Shown in pieces: positions 1-12,775 of a stretch of DNA of 64,000 bases (position 1 is its first letter; each line of letters starts with the position of its first letter). The DNA comes from Pseudomonas shahriarae (GTDB lineage Bacteria; Pseudomonadota; Gammaproteobacteria; Pseudomonadales; Pseudomonadaceae): assembly GCF_014268455.2 (NCBI RefSeq), contig NZ_CP077085.1, forward strand, positions 620,001 to 684,000, given 5' to 3'. A model generated the notes under the pieces. The model saw only the letters and a program-made list of their open reading frames with translations. It did no database searches and was not told the DNA's origin. Position numbers and translations under genes: made by a program.

Positions 1-63
1 CGACGGTGCCGACAACGTTAATACAGGGCAGGATGCCTGCTTCCATCTTCAGCGCGGGGACAC

Positions 64-1164
64 ATGCAGACACTTAAGGTCGATCTTGGCGAGCGTAGCT
101 ACCCGATCCATATTGGCGAGGGTTTGTTGGACCAGCCCGAGTTGCTCGCGCCGCACATTGCCGGGCGACAAGTGGCGATCATCTCCAACGAGACCGTGGC
201 GCCGCTCTACCTTGAGCGCCTGAGTCGCAGCCTTGCGGCGTATTCGGTGATCTCGGTGATTCTTCCCGACGGCGAAGCCTTCAAGAACTGGGAAACCCTG
301 CAGCTGATTTTTGACGGCCTGCTCACCGCGCGCCACGACCGGCGGACCACGGTAGTGGCCCTTGGTGGCGGCGTGATCGGCGACATGGCCGGTTTTGCGG
401 CGGCCTGTTACCAGCGTGGTGTGGACTTTATCCAGGTGCCGACCACCCTGCTGTCCCAGGTCGATTCGTCGGTGGGCGGCAAGACCGGGATCAACCATCC
501 CCTGGGCAAAAACATGGTTGGCGCGTTCTACCAGCCCAATGCTGTGTTGATCGACACCGCTACCCTCAACACCTTGCCGCCCCGCGAGCTGTCGGCGGGC
601 CTGGCGGAAGTCATCAAGTACGGGTTGATCTGCGACGAGCCGTTCCTGACCTGGCTTGAAGAGCACGTCGATGCCTTGCGCAACCTGGATCAGGTGGCGC
701 TGACCGAAGCTATCTCCCGCTCCTGCGCGGCCAAGGCGCTGGTGGTCAATGCCGACGAACGTGAGTCTGGTGTGCGTGCCACCTTGAACCTGGGCCACAC
801 CTTCGGCCATGCGATTGAAACTCACATGGGCTATGGTGTCTGGTTGCATGGAGAGGCCGTAGCGGCTGGCACAGTGATGGCGTTGGAGATGTCGCAACGC
901 CTGGGCTGGATCAGTGTCCAAGAGCGTGATCGCGGTATCCGCCTGTTCCAGCGCGCCGGGTTGCCGGTCATCCCCCCTGAGGAGATGACCGAGGCTGATT
1001 TCCTTGAACATATGGCGATAGACAAAAAAGTGATCGATGGTCGTTTGCGTCTGGTGCTGTTGCGCCGAATGGGCGAAGCGGTAGTGACCGACGATTATCC
1101 GAAAGAGATTCTACAGGCCACGCTGGGAGCGGATTACCGCGCCCTGGCCCAGCTGAAAGGTTAA
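64..1164 (+). CDS. aroB: 3-dehydroquinate synthase AroB
   Basis: Cytoplasmic shikimate-pathway enzyme that converts DAHP to 3-dehydroquinate using NAD+ and a divalent metal. The 366-residue product has the family's usual length. The NAD-binding segment around residues 100-110 ([11 protein letters not shown]) is present, as are the [12 protein letters not shown] block near 135-146, the AEVIKYG block near 180 and the metal-binding His region ([11 protein letters not shown], about 242-252). The ATG at 64 follows a GGGGA-like ribosome site. damX starts 10 bases after its stop, the usual Pseudomonas arrangement; aroK, normally upstream, must lie before the window edge. No oddities seen. Confidence 0.98.
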   Translation: MQTLKVDLGERSYPIHIGEGLLDQPELLAPHIAGRQVAIISNETVAPLYLERLSRSLAAYSVISVILPDGEAFKNWETLQLIFDGLLTARHDRRTTVVALGGGVIGDMAGFAAACYQRGVDFIQVPTTLLSQVDSSVGGKTGINHPLGKNMVGAFYQPNAVLIDTATLNTLPPRELSAGLAEVIKYGLICDEPFLTWLEEHVDALRNLDQVALTEAISRSCAAKALVVNADERESGVRATLNLGHTFGHAIETHMGYGVWLHGEAVAAGTVMALEMSQRLGWISVQERDRGIRLFQRAGLPVIPPEEMTEADFLEHMAIDKKVIDGRLRLVLLRRMGEAVVTDDYPKEILQATLGADYRALAQLKG

Positions 1165-1174
1165 CCAGATCCCG

Positions 1175-2749
1175 ATGACTAGTTTGCATGCCGACGAGGC
1201 TTTCCTCGGCCATTACCAGTTGAGCCACGACCCTTTTGCGCCACGGGTTCCCGGTTTCAAGTTTTTCCCTGCGCAGCGCAAGCCGGTGCTGGGGCAGTTG
1301 CATCACCTGGCGCGCTACAGCCAGTTGCTGCTGGTGGTCACTGGCCCTCTGGGCAGCGGCAAGACTTTGCTGCGCCAGGCCCTGGTGGCCAGCACTAACA
1401 AGCAATCGGTGCAGAGCGTGGTGGTTTCCGCCCGTGGTGCCGGCGATGCGGCAGGCGTGTTGCGCCAGGTTGCCCAGGCGCTGGACGTGGCCAATGCCGA
1501 GCCCGCCGCAATTCTCAAGCAAGTGGTGCAGTTGGGCCTGACCGGCCAGGAAGTCTACCTGCTGGTGGACGATGCCGAGCAGCTCGACGAGTCCGCTCTG
1601 GAAGCGTTGCTGGCCCTGGCGGCGGGTACGCCGGAAGGTCGTCCCCATGTCTTCCTGTTCGGTGAGGCGTCGCTGATTGCCGATCTGGAGCAGCTCAGTG
1701 GCGAGCAAGAGCTGTTTCACGTCATCGAATTGCAGCCCTACGAAGAAGAAGAAACCCGCGAGTACCTGGCCCAGCGCCTTGAAGGTGCCGGCCAGGGCAT
1801 CGAACTTTTCTCTGCCCAGCAGATCTCTGATATTCACGAAAGCTCCGACGGCTGGCCTGGCACCATCAACCAGGTTGCCCGCGATGCAATGATCGAAGCC
1901 ATGATTGCCAGCCGCTCTGCGGTTAAGCGTCCAAAGATGGGGTTCACCATGCCGAAGAAACACGTACTGGCGATTTCTGCTGTTGTCGTGGTTGCCGTAG
2001 CCGCCGCCTGGTTGATTCCTGGCCGCAGCAAGGCACCGACCGCACCAGGCGCGCCTACCGAGCAGGCACAACTGCCACTGGGCAAGCCCACCACCAATGG
2101 CGCACCTGCCGTTGAGTTTGCCGGTTCCGGCCAGCCTACCAACCTGCCGATGGTTGGCCAGCCGGTCATGCGTGGCCCGTTGGCAGAAGAGGCCGGCGCC
2201 ATCTCCGAAGGCGACGACGGTGTGCCGGTAGAAGGCTCCAGCGCCACGCCGCCGACCGTTACCACCGTAGCTCCGCCACCTGGTGAAACAGCCAGCCCGG
2301 CACCTGTGCCGGCGGCCAAGCCAACGCCTGCGCCGACCCAGGTTGCCACCGCCAAGCCAGCCCCGGCGCCAGTGGTCAAGCCGACGCCAGCCCCGGTGGC
2401 CAAGCCCGCGCCAGCCGCCAAGCCTGCTGAAAAACCGGTGACCGTGGCCAAGGCTGCTGCCGGCAGCGGCTGGTACGGCAGCCAACCGGCCAAGAACTAT
2501 GTGGTGCAGATCCTCGGCACCAGCTCCGAAGGCAACGCCCAGGCGTTCGTCAAAGAGCACGGCGGCGAGTACCGTTACTTCAAGAAAGTGCTCAACGGCA
2601 AGCCTCTCTACGTGATCACCTACGGCAGTTTCCCGAGCCGTGCGGCTGCCGATTCCGCTATCAAAGCCTTGCCAGCGAAGGTCCAGGCTGGTAAACCTTG
2701 GCCTCGCACTGTTGCCAGCGTTCAACAAGAACTCGCAACAACTCGCTGA
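1175..2749 (+). CDS. damX: DamX-like AAA ATPase with C-terminal SPOR domain
   Basis: Predicted inner-membrane cell-division protein. The N-terminal half is an ExeA-type AAA ATPase with Walker A GPLGSGKT (57-64) and a Walker B-like VYLLVDDAE near 130. One membrane helix follows at about 263-281 (rich in V and A, after a KK). Next comes a long low-complexity linker of Ala/Pro/Lys repeats (about 355-440), and then a SPOR domain (about 445-524) of the kind that binds denuded peptidoglycan at the septum. The E. coli DamX/DedD family shares the SPOR end; the ATPase N-terminus is usual for the pseudomonad form. The gene follows aroB closely, so the two are probably cotranscribed. The Ala/Pro linker also gives long open frames on the opposite strand, which I regard as spurious. 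Confidence 0.9.
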   Translation: MTSLHADEAFLGHYQLSHDPFAPRVPGFKFFPAQRKPVLGQLHHLARYSQLLLVVTGPLGSGKTLLRQALVASTNKQSVQSVVVSARGAGDAAGVLRQVAQALDVANAEPAAILKQVVQLGLTGQEVYLLVDDAEQLDESALEALLALAAGTPEGRPHVFLFGEASLIADLEQLSGEQELFHVIELQPYEEEETREYLAQRLEGAGQGIELFSAQQISDIHESSDGWPGTINQVARDAMIEAMIASRSAVKRPKMGFTMPKKHVLAISAVVVVAVAAAWLIPGRSKAPTAPGAPTEQAQLPLGKPTTNGAPAVEFAGSGQPTNLPMVGQPVMRGPLAEEAGAISEGDDGVPVEGSSATPPTVTTVAPPPGETASPAPVPAAKPTPAPTQVATAKPAPAPVVKPTPAPVAKPAPAAKPAEKPVTVAKAAAGSGWYGSQPAKNYVVQILGTSSEGNAQAFVKEHGGEYRYFKKVLNGKPLYVITYGSFPSRAAADSAIKALPAKVQAGKPWPRTVASVQQELATTR

Positions 2750-3099
2750 AGAACCGGCGACCTTACCCAGGTCGCCCTCCCAGCACCTCAAAAAAACTAC
2801 AACAGCGTGCAGCCCTGAAGGCCGCGCGCTTTGTGGTGTCTGCGCCACAGTGGCTTTTGAGTAGTAGCAGTCAGAATTAAAAAAGTTTTGACTAGCACAG
2901 CATATCGCTTTAAACCTTTCATAAATGCGACATAGATTTGCGACAGTTCGTCGCCAAATTTGTGGGCGTCTGTGTCGGTGTGTACAATGACCTCCCTTTT
3001 GCCCCCGCTAAGCCGGCGTACGTTCGGCGTGGAAGGTAACCGGTTGAATTGAAAAGAAATTTGCCTCGAAATAAGAGGCAGCCTGGTGAGAAAGTGTCT
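2750..3099 (+). promoter_or_regulatory. gltB upstream region with candidate sigma70 promoter
   Basis: This 350-base gene-free stretch separates damX from gltB. It becomes AT-rich from about 2870. The best promoter-like pair is TTGTGG at 2960-2965, a 17-base spacer and TACAAT at 2983-2988, leaving a leader of about 105 bases before gltB. A second TTGACT at 2888-2893 has only a poor -10 partner. No clear terminator for damX and no recognised riboswitch was found. The promoter call is by eye and tentative. Confidence 0.4.
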
Positions 3100-6000
3100 A
3101 TGAAAGCAGGTCTGTACCAACCCGACGAATTCAAGGATAACTGTGGTTTCGGCCTGATAGCCCATATGCAGGGCGAACCCAGTCATACCCTTCTGCAAAC
3201 GGCCATCGAGGCCCTGACCTGCATGACCCACCGCGGTGGGATCAACGCCGACGGCAAAACCGGTGACGGTTGTGGCTTGCTGATTCAAAAGCCCGACCTG
3301 TTCCTGCGCGCTGTCGCCAAGGAAACCTTCGGCGCCGATTTGCCCAAGCAATACGCGGTGGGCATGGTGTTCTTCAACCAGGACCCGGTCAAAGCCGAGG
3401 CCGCTCGCGAGAACATGAACCGCGAGATCCTCGCTGCCGGCCTGCAACTCGTTGGCTGGCGCAAAGTGCCGATCGACACCAGCGTGCTCGGCCGCCTGGC
3501 CCACGAGCGCCTGCCGCAGATCGAACAAGTGTTTATCGCAGGCGACGGCCTGAGCGACCAGGACATGGCGATCAAGCTGTTCACCTCGCGTCGCCGTTCG
3601 TCCGTGGCCAACGCCCTGGACACCGACCACTACATCTGCAGCTTTTCCCACAAGACCATCATTTATAAAGGCCTGATGATGCCGGCGGACTTGACCGCCT
3701 TCTATCCGGACCTGAGCGATGAGCGCCTGCAAACCGCGATCTGCGTGTTCCACCAGCGCTTCTCCACCAATACCCTGCCGAAATGGCCGCTGGCCCAGCC
3801 ATTCCGCTTCCTCGCCCACAACGGCGAGATCAACACCATCACCGGCAACCGCAACTGGGCCGTGGCCCGTCGCACCAAGTTCGCCAACGACCTGATGGAC
3901 CTCGAAGAGCTCGGCCCACTGGTCAACCGTGTGGGTTCCGACTCCTCGAGCATGGACAACATGCTCGAACTGATGGTCACCGGCGGCATCGACCTGTTCC
4001 GTGGCGTGCGCATGATCATTCCGCCTGCGTGGCAGAACGTCGAGACCATGGACCCCGATCTGCGGGCGTTCTATGAGTACAACTCGATGCACATGGAACC
4101 GTGGGACGGCCCGGCCGGGGTGGTCATGACCGATGGTCGCTACGCGGTGTGCCTGCTCGACCGTAACGGCCTGCGCCCGGCGCGTTGGGTGACCACCACC
4201 AACGGCTTCATCACCTTGGCTTCGGAAGTTGGCGTGTGGAACTACCAGCCTGAAGACGTGATTGCCAAAGGCCGCGTCGGCCCTGGTCAGATCCTTGCCG
4301 TGGACACCGAAACCGGGCAGATCCTCGACACCGATGCCATCGACAACCGCTTGAAGTCGCGTCACCCGTACAAGCAATGGCTGCGCAAGAACGCCCTGCG
4401 CATCCAGGCGACCATGGAAGACAACGACCACGGTTCGGCGTTCTATGACGTCGACCAGCTCAAGCAGTACATGAAGATGTACCAGGTCACGTTCGAGGAG
4501 CGCGACCAGGTGCTGCGCCCACTCGGCGAGCAAGGCTACGAGGCGGTCGGCTCCATGGGCGACGATACGCCGATGGCCGTGCTGTCCCAGCGCGTGCGCA
4601 CGCCGTATGACTATTTCCGCCAGCAGTTCGCCCAGGTCACCAACCCGCCGATCGACCCGCTGCGTGAAGCCATCGTCATGTCCCTGGAAGTGTGCCTCGG
4701 TGCCGAGCGCAATATCTTCCAGGAATCGCCAGAGCACGCTTCGCGCGTGATCCTCAGCTCGCCGGTGATTTCCCCGGCCAAGTGGCGTTCGCTGATGACC
4801 CTGGAGCGTCCAGGCTTCGACCGGCAGATCATCGACCTGAACTACGACGAGAGCCTCGGCCTGGAAGCCGCTGTGCGCAACGTCGCCGATCAGGCTGAAG
4901 AAGCCGTGCGCGCCGGTCGTACCCAGATCGTGCTGACCGACCGCCATATCGCCCCAGGCAAGCTGCCGATCCACGCTTCCCTGGCTACCGGCGCGGTGCA
5001 CCATCGCCTGACCGAAAAAGGCCTGCGTTGCGACTCCAACATCCTCGTCGAAACCGCCACCGCCCGCGACCCGCACCACTTTGCGGTGCTGATCGGCTTT
5101 GGCGCCTCGGCCGTTTACCCGTTCCTCGCGTACGAAGTGCTGGGCGACCTGATCCGTACCGGTGAAGTGTTGGGTGACCTCTACGAGGTATTCAAGAACT
5201 ACCGTAAAGGCATCACCAAGGGCTTGCTGAAGATCCTGTCGAAGATGGGCATCTCCACCGTCACCTCTTACCGTGGCGCGCAGTTGTTCGAGGCCATCGG
5301 CCTGTCGGAAGAAGTCTGCGAACTGAGTTTCCGTGGCGTGCCAAGCCGCATCAAGGGCGCGCGTTTCGTCGATATCGAAGCCGAACAGAAAGCCCTGGCC
5401 TTGGAGGCCTGGAGCGCGCGCAAGCCGATCCAGCAAGGTGGCCTGCTCAAGTTCGTGCACGGTGGCGAATACCACGCCTACAACCCGGACGTGGTCAGCA
5501 CCCTGCAAGCCGCTGTGCAGCAGGGCGACTACGCCAAGTTCAAGGAATACACCGCGCTGGTGGATAACCGCCCGGTGTCGATGATCCGCGACCTGTTCCA
5601 GGTGAAAACCCTGGACACGCCGTTGGCTATCAGCGAAATCGAACCACTGGAGTCGATCCTCAAGCGTTTCGACTCTGCCGGTATCTCCCTGGGCGCCTTG
5701 TCTCCCGAGGCCCACGAAGCCCTGGCCGAAGCCATGAACCGCCTGGGTGCGCGTTCCAACTCCGGCGAAGGTGGCGAAGACCCGGCGCGCTACGGCACCA
5801 TCAAGAGTTCGAAAATCAAGCAGGTCGCCACTGGCCGTTTCGGCGTAACCCCGGAATACCTGGTCAACGCCGAAGTGCTGCAGATCAAAGTCGCCCAGGG
5901 CGCCAAGCCCGGTGAGGGCGGCCAGCTGCCAGGCGGCAAGGTCAACGGTCTGATCGCCAAGCTGCGTTATGCAGTGCCGGGCGTGACCCTGATTTCGCCG

Positions 6001-7545
6001 CCGCCGCACCACGACATCTACTCGATTGAAGACTTGTCGCAGCTGATTTTCGACCTCAAGCAAGTCAACCCGCAGGCCCTGGTCTCGGTGAAACTGGTCG
6101 CGGAAGCCGGCGTCGGCACCATCGCCGCTGGCGTGGCCAAGGCCTATGCCGACCTGATCACCATCTCCGGCTATGACGGCGGCACCGGCGCTTCGCCGCT
6201 GACCTCGATCAAGTACGCCGGCGCACCGTGGGAGCTGGGCCTGGCCGAGACTCACCAGACCCTGCGCGGCAACGACCTGCGCGGCAAGGTCCGGGTGCAG
6301 ACCGACGGAGGCCTGAAAACCGGCCTCGACGTGATCAAGGCCGCGATCCTCGGCGCCGAAAGCTTTGGCTTCGGTACCGCACCGATGATCGCCCTGGGCT
6401 GCAAATACCTGCGCATCTGCCACCTGAACAACTGCGCGACCGGCGTGGCCACGCAGAACGAGAAGCTGCGCAAGGATCACTACATCGGCACCGTCGACAT
6501 GGTGGTGAACTTCTTCACCTACGTCGCCGAAGAAACCCGTGAATGGCTGGCCAAGCTCGGCGTGCGCTCCCTGGAAGAGCTGATCGGGCGTACCGATCTG
6601 CTGGACATCCTCGAAGGCCAGACCGCCAAGCAACAGCACCTGGACCTGACGCCGCTGTTGGGCAGCGATCACATCCCGGCAGACAAGCCACAATTCTGCC
6701 AGGTGGATCGCAACCCGCCGTTCGACAAAGGCCTGTTGGCCGAGAAAATGGTCGACATGGCCGGCTCCTCGATCAATGACGCCAGCGGTGGCGAGTTCGC
6801 CCTGGATATCTGCAACTGCGACCGTTCCATCGGCGCGCGGATCTCCGGCGAAATCGCCCGCAAACACGGCAACCAGGGCATGGCCAAGGCGCCGATCACT
6901 TTCCGCTTCAAGGGCACTGCGGGCCAGAGCTTTGGCGTGTGGAACGCCGGCGGCCTGCACATGTACCTCCAAGGCGACGCCAACGACTACGTGGGCAAGG
7001 GCATGACCGGCGGCAAGCTGGTGATCGTTCCGCCAGCGGGTAGCATCTACAAGACCCAGGACAGTGCCATCATCGGCAACACCTGCTTGTACGGCGCTAC
7101 CGGTGGCAAGCTGTTCGCTGCCGGTACGGCCGGCGAGCGTTTCGCCGTGCGTAACTCCGGTGCCCACACCGTGGTCGAAGGCACTGGCGATCACTGCTGC
7201 GAGTACATGACCGGTGGTTTCGTCTGCGTCTTGGGCAAGACCGGTTACAACTTCGGTTCGGGCATGACTGGCGGTTTCGCCTACGTGCTGGACCAGGGCA
7301 ACACCTTCGTCGACAAGGTCAACCACGAGTTGGTCGAGATCCAGCGGATCAGCGGCGAGGCCATGGAGTCCTACCGGAACCACTTGCAGCACGTGCTGGA
7401 CGAGTACGTCGAGGAAACCGGCAGCGAATGGGGTCGTAACCTCGCCGAGAACCTCGATGATTACCTGCGTCGTTTCTGGCTGGTCAAGCCCAAGGCTGCC
7501 AACCTGAAATCGTTGCTTTCCAGCATCCGTGCCAACCCGCAGTGA
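3100..7545 (+). CDS. gltB: Glutamate synthase (NADPH) large subunit GltB
   Basis: Large subunit of GOGAT, which makes two glutamates from glutamine and 2-oxoglutarate and drives ammonia assimilation with glutamine synthetase. The ATG at 3100 is preferred over an in-frame ATG at 3049 because GGTGAG sits about 9 bases before it and it leaves a short propeptide before the amidotransferase nucleophile Cys15 (DNCGFGL). The 1481 residues cover the glutamine amidotransferase (about 15-420), the central domain, the FMN/2-oxoglutarate barrel (about 800-1170) with the 3Fe-4S cysteines of [12 protein letters not shown] near 1101-1112, and the C-terminal beta-helix. gltD follows after 32 bases and completes the enzyme. 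Confidence 0.98.
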   Translation: MKAGLYQPDEFKDNCGFGLIAHMQGEPSHTLLQTAIEALTCMTHRGGINADGKTGDGCGLLIQKPDLFLRAVAKETFGADLPKQYAVGMVFFNQDPVKAEAARENMNREILAAGLQLVGWRKVPIDTSVLGRLAHERLPQIEQVFIAGDGLSDQDMAIKLFTSRRRSSVANALDTDHYICSFSHKTIIYKGLMMPADLTAFYPDLSDERLQTAICVFHQRFSTNTLPKWPLAQPFRFLAHNGEINTITGNRNWAVARRTKFANDLMDLEELGPLVNRVGSDSSSMDNMLELMVTGGIDLFRGVRMIIPPAWQNVETMDPDLRAFYEYNSMHMEPWDGPAGVVMTDGRYAVCLLDRNGLRPARWVTTTNGFITLASEVGVWNYQPEDVIAKGRVGPGQILAVDTETGQILDTDAIDNRLKSRHPYKQWLRKNALRIQATMEDNDHGSAFYDVDQLKQYMKMYQVTFEERDQVLRPLGEQGYEAVGSMGDDTPMAVLSQRVRTPYDYFRQQFAQVTNPPIDPLREAIVMSLEVCLGAERNIFQESPEHASRVILSSPVISPAKWRSLMTLERPGFDRQIIDLNYDESLGLEAAVRNVADQAEEAVRAGRTQIVLTDRHIAPGKLPIHASLATGAVHHRLTEKGLRCDSNILVETATARDPHHFAVLIGFGASAVYPFLAYEVLGDLIRTGEVLGDLYEVFKNYRKGITKGLLKILSKMGISTVTSYRGAQLFEAIGLSEEVCELSFRGVPSRIKGARFVDIEAEQKALALEAWSARKPIQQGGLLKFVHGGEYHAYNPDVVSTLQAAVQQGDYAKFKEYTALVDNRPVSMIRDLFQVKTLDTPLAISEIEPLESILKRFDSAGISLGALSPEAHEALAEAMNRLGARSNSGEGGEDPARYGTIKSSKIKQVATGRFGVTPEYLVNAEVLQIKVAQGAKPGEGGQLPGGKVNGLIAKLRYAVPGVTLISPPPHHDIYSIEDLSQLIFDLKQVNPQALVSVKLVAEAGVGTIAAGVAKAYADLITISGYDGGTGASPLTSIKYAGAPWELGLAETHQTLRGNDLRGKVRVQTDGGLKTGLDVIKAAILGAESFGFGTAPMIALGCKYLRICHLNNCATGVATQNEKLRKDHYIGTVDMVVNFFTYVAEETREWLAKLGVRSLEELIGRTDLLDILEGQTAKQQHLDLTPLLGSDHIPADKPQFCQVDRNPPFDKGLLAEKMVDMAGSSINDASGGEFALDICNCDRSIGARISGEIARKHGNQGMAKAPITFRFKGTAGQSFGVWNAGGLHMYLQGDANDYVGKGMTGGKLVIVPPAGSIYKTQDSAIIGNTCLYGATGGKLFAAGTAGERFAVRNSGAHTVVEGTGDHCCEYMTGGFVCVLGKTGYNFGSGMTGGFAYVLDQGNTFVDKVNHELVEIQRISGEAMESYRNHLQHVLDEYVEETGSEWGRNLAENLDDYLRRFWLVKPKAANLKSLLSSIRANPQ

Positions 7546-7568
7546 TATGCGCCTGAAGAGTTTGATGA

Positions 7569-8996
<1,428 letters not shown>

Positions 8997-9023
8997 TACT
9001 GATCCCCCTGGAATGGGATCAAA

Positions 9024-9117
9024 AATGTGGGAGCGGGCTTGCTCGCGAATGCGATCTAACAGTGACCAGATATGTCCACTGACAACCCGCATTCGCGAGC
9101 AAGCCCGCTCCCACATT
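9024..9117. repeat. REPIN (paired inverted REP)
   Basis: Two REP copies in inverted orientation: ATGTGGGAGCGGGCTTGC at about 9024-9041, with its mirror image ending at 9117. The arms pair over about 28 bases, with a spacer of about 35. It sits between gltD and hemE, where it could act as a transcript-end hairpin. The core matches the other REPs in this window. Confidence 0.9.
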
Positions 9118-9237
9118 TGTTTTGCGGTGCTTTCATGTCCGCGACAAATTGACCCGATAGACAAAAGGCTGACCTGTAACCGTGCCTTTTGCGTCCGGCT
9201 CTGAGAAAATGCCCGCACTTTTTTTGCGGATGCCGAC

Positions 9238-10305
9238 ATGACTGCCCTCAAGAACGACCGTTTCCTTCGTGCCCTGCTCAAGCAACCCGTAGACGTCACC
9301 CCCGTGTGGATGATGCGTCAAGCCGGTCGCTACCTGCCGGAGTACCGCGCCAGCCGCGCCAACGCGGGCGATTTCATGAGCTTGTGCATGAACCCGGAGT
9401 TCGCCTGCGAAGTCACGATGCAGCCGCTGGACCGTTATCCACAACTGGATGCGGCCATTCTTTTCTCCGATATCCTGACCATCCCCGATGCCATGGGCCA
9501 AGGCCTGTACTTTGAAACCGGCGAAGGTCCACGCTTCAAGAAAGTGATCAGCACCCTGGCCGACATCGAAGCCCTGCCGATCCCGGATCCACACAAAGAC
9601 CTCGGCTACGTGATGGACGCCGTCAGCACCATCCGCCGTGAACTCAATGGTCGCGTACCGCTGATCGGCTTCTCCGGCAGCCCGTGGACCCTGGCCACCT
9701 ATATGGTCGAAGGCGGTTCGTCGAAAGACTTCCGCAAGACCAAGGCCATGCTCTACGACAACCCACACGCCATGCACTTGCTGCTGGACAAGCTGGCGCA
9801 GTCGGTCGTGTCCTACCTCAACGGCCAGATCATGGCCGGCGCGCAAGCGGTGCAGATCTTCGACACCTGGGGCGGCAACCTGTCGGCGGCGGCGTACCAG
9901 GAGTTCTCCCTGGCCTACATGCGCAAAATCGTCAGTGGCCTGATCCGCGAACACGAAGGCCGCAAAGTGCCGGTGATCCTGTTCACCAAGGGTGGCGGTC
10001 TGTGGCTGGAAAGCATCGCTGATGCGGGCGCCGATGCGCTGGGCCTGGACTGGACCTGCGACCTGGGCGAAGCCCGTCGCCGCGTCGGCAACCAGGTGGC
10101 CCTGCAAGGCAACATGGACCCGACCGTGCTCTACGCCAAGCCGGAAGCGATCCGCGCCGAAGTGGGCCGCATCCTCGCCAGCTACGGCAAGGGCAGCGGC
10201 CACGTGTTCAACCTCGGCCATGGCATCACCCCGGAAGTGAACCCAGAGCATGCAGGCGCGTTCCTGCGTGCGGTGCATGAGTTGTCGGCGCAGTATCACG
10301 AGTAA
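9238..10305 (+). CDS. hemE: Uroporphyrinogen decarboxylase HemE
   Basis: Cytoplasmic haem-pathway enzyme that removes four carboxyl groups from uroporphyrinogen III to give coproporphyrinogen III. The 355 residues match the family length. The N-terminal signature [16 protein letters not shown] (about 21-36) holds the substrate-binding arginines. The second signature [13 protein letters not shown] lies near 143-155, and [10 protein letters not shown] near the C-terminus. It is separated from gltD by a REPIN, so it is probably transcribed on its own. A strong rho-independent terminator follows at 10317-10343. Confidence 0.98.
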   Translation: MTALKNDRFLRALLKQPVDVTPVWMMRQAGRYLPEYRASRANAGDFMSLCMNPEFACEVTMQPLDRYPQLDAAILFSDILTIPDAMGQGLYFETGEGPRFKKVISTLADIEALPIPDPHKDLGYVMDAVSTIRRELNGRVPLIGFSGSPWTLATYMVEGGSSKDFRKTKAMLYDNPHAMHLLLDKLAQSVVSYLNGQIMAGAQAVQIFDTWGGNLSAAAYQEFSLAYMRKIVSGLIREHEGRKVPVILFTKGGGLWLESIADAGADALGLDWTCDLGEARRRVGNQVALQGNMDPTVLYAKPEAIRAEVGRILASYGKGSGHVFNLGHGITPEVNPEHAGAFLRAVHELSAQYHE

Positions 10306-10316
10306 GCATCAGCTAA

Positions 10317-10343
10317 TAAAAAACCGGCTCAGGCCGGTTTTTT
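10317..10343 (+). terminator. Rho-independent terminator after hemE
   Basis: An AACCGGCTCAGGCCGGTT hairpin (10322-10339) is flanked by an A-run on the left and a T-run on the right. It lies 12 bases after the hemE stop. Because of the A-run it could also stop transcripts leaving the convergent MFS gene. Confidence 0.9.
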
Positions 10344-10359
10344 ATTGGCTGACGATTGT

Positions 10360-10444
10360 TGTAGGAGCCGGCTTGCCGGCGATGACATGCCTGAGCCTTG
10401 TGGTGATTCTTCGGGCCACATCGCTGGCAAGCCAGCTCCTACAG
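10360..10444. repeat. REPIN overlapping the MFS gene stop
   Basis: Paired REPs: TGTAGGAGCCGGCTTGCCGGC from 10360, and the inverse copy GCTGGCAAGCCAGCTCCTACA ending near 10444. The right arm runs across the stop codon of the minus-strand MFS gene (stop at 10439-10441), so the last codons of that gene lie in REP sequence. Confidence 0.88.
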
Positions 10445-11704
10445 TTTGAGCGGTGGCAACTTGGCCAGCTTCAACGCCACCAGCAACGCCACGATCAGCA
10501 GCGCGACGATAAACCCGCCAATCCCGTTCCATCCGGCGTAATGCCAGAAAAACCCACCGGCCGTCCCGGCAATGCTCGACCCTGCGTAATAGCTGAACAG
10601 GTACAGCGACGACGCCTGCCCCTTGGATTGCAGGGCGCGGCGGCCGATCCAACTGCTGGCTACCGAGTGGGCGCCGAAGAAGCCGAAGGTGAAGATCAGC
10701 ATGCCGATGATGATCAGTGGCAGCGGGCTGAACAGGGTCAGGGTGATGCCGGCCAGCATCAGCACAATCGTGGCCCAGAGTACGCGACGGCGGCCGAGGC
10801 GGTCGGCCAGCGAGCCAATCTTCGCCGAGCTGTAGATGCCCGACAGGTACACCACCGACAGCAGGCCCACCACCGCCTGGCTCAGGTCATAGGGATCGGC
10901 CAGCAAGCGGTAGCCGATGTAGTTGAACAGCGTGACAAACGCCCCCATCAACACAAAGGCCTCAAGAAACAGCCAGGGCAGGCCGGCATCCTTGAAGTGC
11001 ATGACGAAACCGTTGATCAGGTTGCGCGGCTTGAGGCTGCTGGCGCGGAAGTTGCGCGAGGGCGGCAGGATCTTCCAGAACACCGTCGCCGCAATCAGCG
11101 CCAGTGCGCCGATGATCAGCATTGCCGTGTGCCAGCTGACAAAGTCGATCAATACGCCAGTGATCAGGCGCCCGCTCATGCCCCCAATCGCGTTGCCGCC
11201 GATGTACAGGCCCATGGCCAGGCCGATGTGCTGCGGGTGGATCTCTTCGCTGAGGTAGGTCATGGCCACGGCCGCCAGGCCACTGAGGGACAGACCGAGC
11301 AGCGCGCGCATCCACAGGATGCCTTCCCAGGTCGGCATCAGGCCGCTGGCGATGGTGCACACGGCTGCGCAGAACAGCGAGGTGACCATCACCGGTTTGC
11401 GCCCCAGGCGGTCGGAAATCGGCCCGGTGATCAGCAGGCCAAAGGCAAGCATCGCGGTGGAGACGGAGAGGATCAGGCTGCTCTGCGCGGCGTTGATGGA
11501 AAACTCGTGGGACAGCACCGGCATCATCGGCTGTACGCAATACAGCAGGGCAAAGGTGGCAAAGCCCCCGGAAAACAGCGCCAGCACTGTACGCATAAAC
11601 AACGGCGTACCTTTTTCGATGTACACGTCGTTGAGTTGCGCCACCACCTCATCCAGGGCAGTGGGCGGACGTTCTTGGGCAAGCGGAGCGACGGCAGCTT
11701 TCAC
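10439..11704 (-). CDS. MFS transporter (YnfM-like drug/arabinose efflux family)
   Basis: Twelve-helix major facilitator protein of about 421 residues. The chosen start is GTG at 11704, because GAGG lies 7 bases upstream and the product then begins close to the first membrane helix; an ATG at 11830 would add 42 unusual residues and overlap lysR. The loop motif SDRLGRKPVM between helices 2 and 3 is the MFS signature, and LADRLGRRRVLW repeats it in the second half. It resembles the YnfM branch of putative effluxers; the substrate cannot be read from sequence. It is divergent from a LysR regulator, which is the likely controller. Confidence 0.88.
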   Translation of the reverse strand: MKAAVAPLAQERPPTALDEVVAQLNDVYIEKGTPLFMRTVLALFSGGFATFALLYCVQPMMPVLSHEFSINAAQSSLILSVSTAMLAFGLLITGPISDRLGRKPVMVTSLFCAAVCTIASGLMPTWEGILWMRALLGLSLSGLAAVAMTYLSEEIHPQHIGLAMGLYIGGNAIGGMSGRLITGVLIDFVSWHTAMLIIGALALIAATVFWKILPPSRNFRASSLKPRNLINGFVMHFKDAGLPWLFLEAFVLMGAFVTLFNYIGYRLLADPYDLSQAVVGLLSVVYLSGIYSSAKIGSLADRLGRRRVLWATIVLMLAGITLTLFSPLPLIIIGMLIFTFGFFGAHSVASSWIGRRALQSKGQASSLYLFSYYAGSSIAGTAGGFFWHYAGWNGIGGFIVALLIVALLVALKLAKLPPLKL

Positions 11705-11828
11705 GCGGGACCTCGGGAAGCAAAGGCAGCCAGGACTGGCCATGCAAAAAAGAATATAGCTGGCTAATGATTCTTTCCAATATATTGTTCGACCTGTTTG
11801 ATAGCTTTTACGACCTAATGAGGTTTTC
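11705..11828. promoter_or_regulatory. Divergent MFS/lysR promoter region
   Basis: AT-rich gap of about 124 bases between divergent start codons. It holds a perfect 10-base palindrome CAATATATTG at 11778-11787 whose centre could also serve as a -10 box. LysR-type regulators commonly bind such T-N11-A-like dyads between themselves and a divergent target. The operator assignment is inferred from position and symmetry only. Confidence 0.4.
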
Positions 11829-12722
11829 ATGGAATTACGCCACTTGCGCTACTTCATCGCCGTGGCTGAAGAGCTGCATTTCGGCCGGGCCGCCCAGGTC
11901 CTGGGCATCTCTCAGCCGCCCTTGAGCCAGCAGATCCAGGCGCTGGAGCAGGAGGTCGGCGCCCGGTTGTTCGAACGCACCAATCGTCGGGTCGAGCTGA
12001 GCGAGGCCGGGCGCTTGTTCCTCACGGAAGCCCGCCTGGTACTGGCCCAGGTCGACAAGGCTGCGGATGTGGCACGCCGAGCGCAGTTGGGGGAGCTGGG
12101 GGAACTGAAGATTGGCTTCACCTCTTCGGCGCCGTTCAACTCCAGCATCCCACAGGCGATTTTTGCTTTTCGCCAGGCCTTCCCGGCAGTGCATTTGAAT
12201 TTGCAGGAGATGAGCAGCACCGAGGTGGCTGATGCGCTGGGGGACGAAACGATCCAGGTCGGCTTGATGCGCCCGTTGCCATTGCCCGATGCATTGAGTG
12301 TCGTAGAGCTGATGCGTGAGCCCCTGGTGGCGGTACTCAGTGCCGGGCATCCGTTGGCGCAAGGCAGCGAGCGCGGTTTGCACCTGACGCAGTTGGCTGA
12401 AGAACCCTTCGTATTCTTCCCACGGGCCTACGGGAGTGGTTTGTACGCACAGTTGATCAACCTGGCCCGCGATGCCGGTTTCAGCCCGCACTTCGCCCAG
12501 GAGGCGGGCGAGGCCATGACCATCATCGGCCTGGTGGCGGCGGGGTTGGGAGTGTCGGTGTTGCCGGCGTCATACCAGCGCATCCGCATCGACGGTGTGG
12601 TCTACCGCACCTTGCTCGACCCGGAGGCGGTAACGGCAGTGTGGCTGGTTCAGCGCAAGGACCAGCAGTCACCCATGGCCAAGGCGTTTGTCGAGCTGCT
12701 GACGCGTAAGGCGTTGGTGTAG
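11829..12722 (+). CDS. LysR-family transcriptional regulator
   Basis: 297-residue LTTR. The N-terminal winged helix-turn-helix is clear (MELRHLRYFIAVAEELHFGR, then AQVLGISQPPLSQQIQALE, residues 1-40) and is followed by a periplasmic-binding-protein-like effector domain (about 90-295). GAGG lies just before the ATG. It sits divergent from the MFS gene, the classical arrangement for an LTTR that controls an exporter. The effector-binding part resembles BenM/CatM-type members, but the inducer cannot be named. Confidence 0.93.
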   Translation: MELRHLRYFIAVAEELHFGRAAQVLGISQPPLSQQIQALEQEVGARLFERTNRRVELSEAGRLFLTEARLVLAQVDKAADVARRAQLGELGELKIGFTSSAPFNSSIPQAIFAFRQAFPAVHLNLQEMSSTEVADALGDETIQVGLMRPLPLPDALSVVELMREPLVAVLSAGHPLAQGSERGLHLTQLAEEPFVFFPRAYGSGLYAQLINLARDAGFSPHFAQEAGEAMTIIGLVAAGLGVSVLPASYQRIRIDGVVYRTLLDPEAVTAVWLVQRKDQQSPMAKAFVELLTRKALV

Positions 12723-12775
12723 CGGCGTTCACATATCAGGTACCGGAACCGTTTGTTTTTCACTGAGTGACATGG

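Noticed and set aside
1..63. End of aroK upstream of aroB
   Set aside because: None of the three frames in these 63 bases reads like an AroK C-terminus; treated as intergenic.
2797..7392. Very long open frame on the minus strand opposite gltB (over 1500 codons)
   Set aside because: It is a high-GC shadow: composition is rich in His, Gln, Val and Gly with no domain pattern, while the plus strand encodes a textbook GltB throughout.
9013..9204. Small open frames within the REPIN between gltD and hemE
   Set aside because: They consist of translated repeat sequence with no ribosome site.
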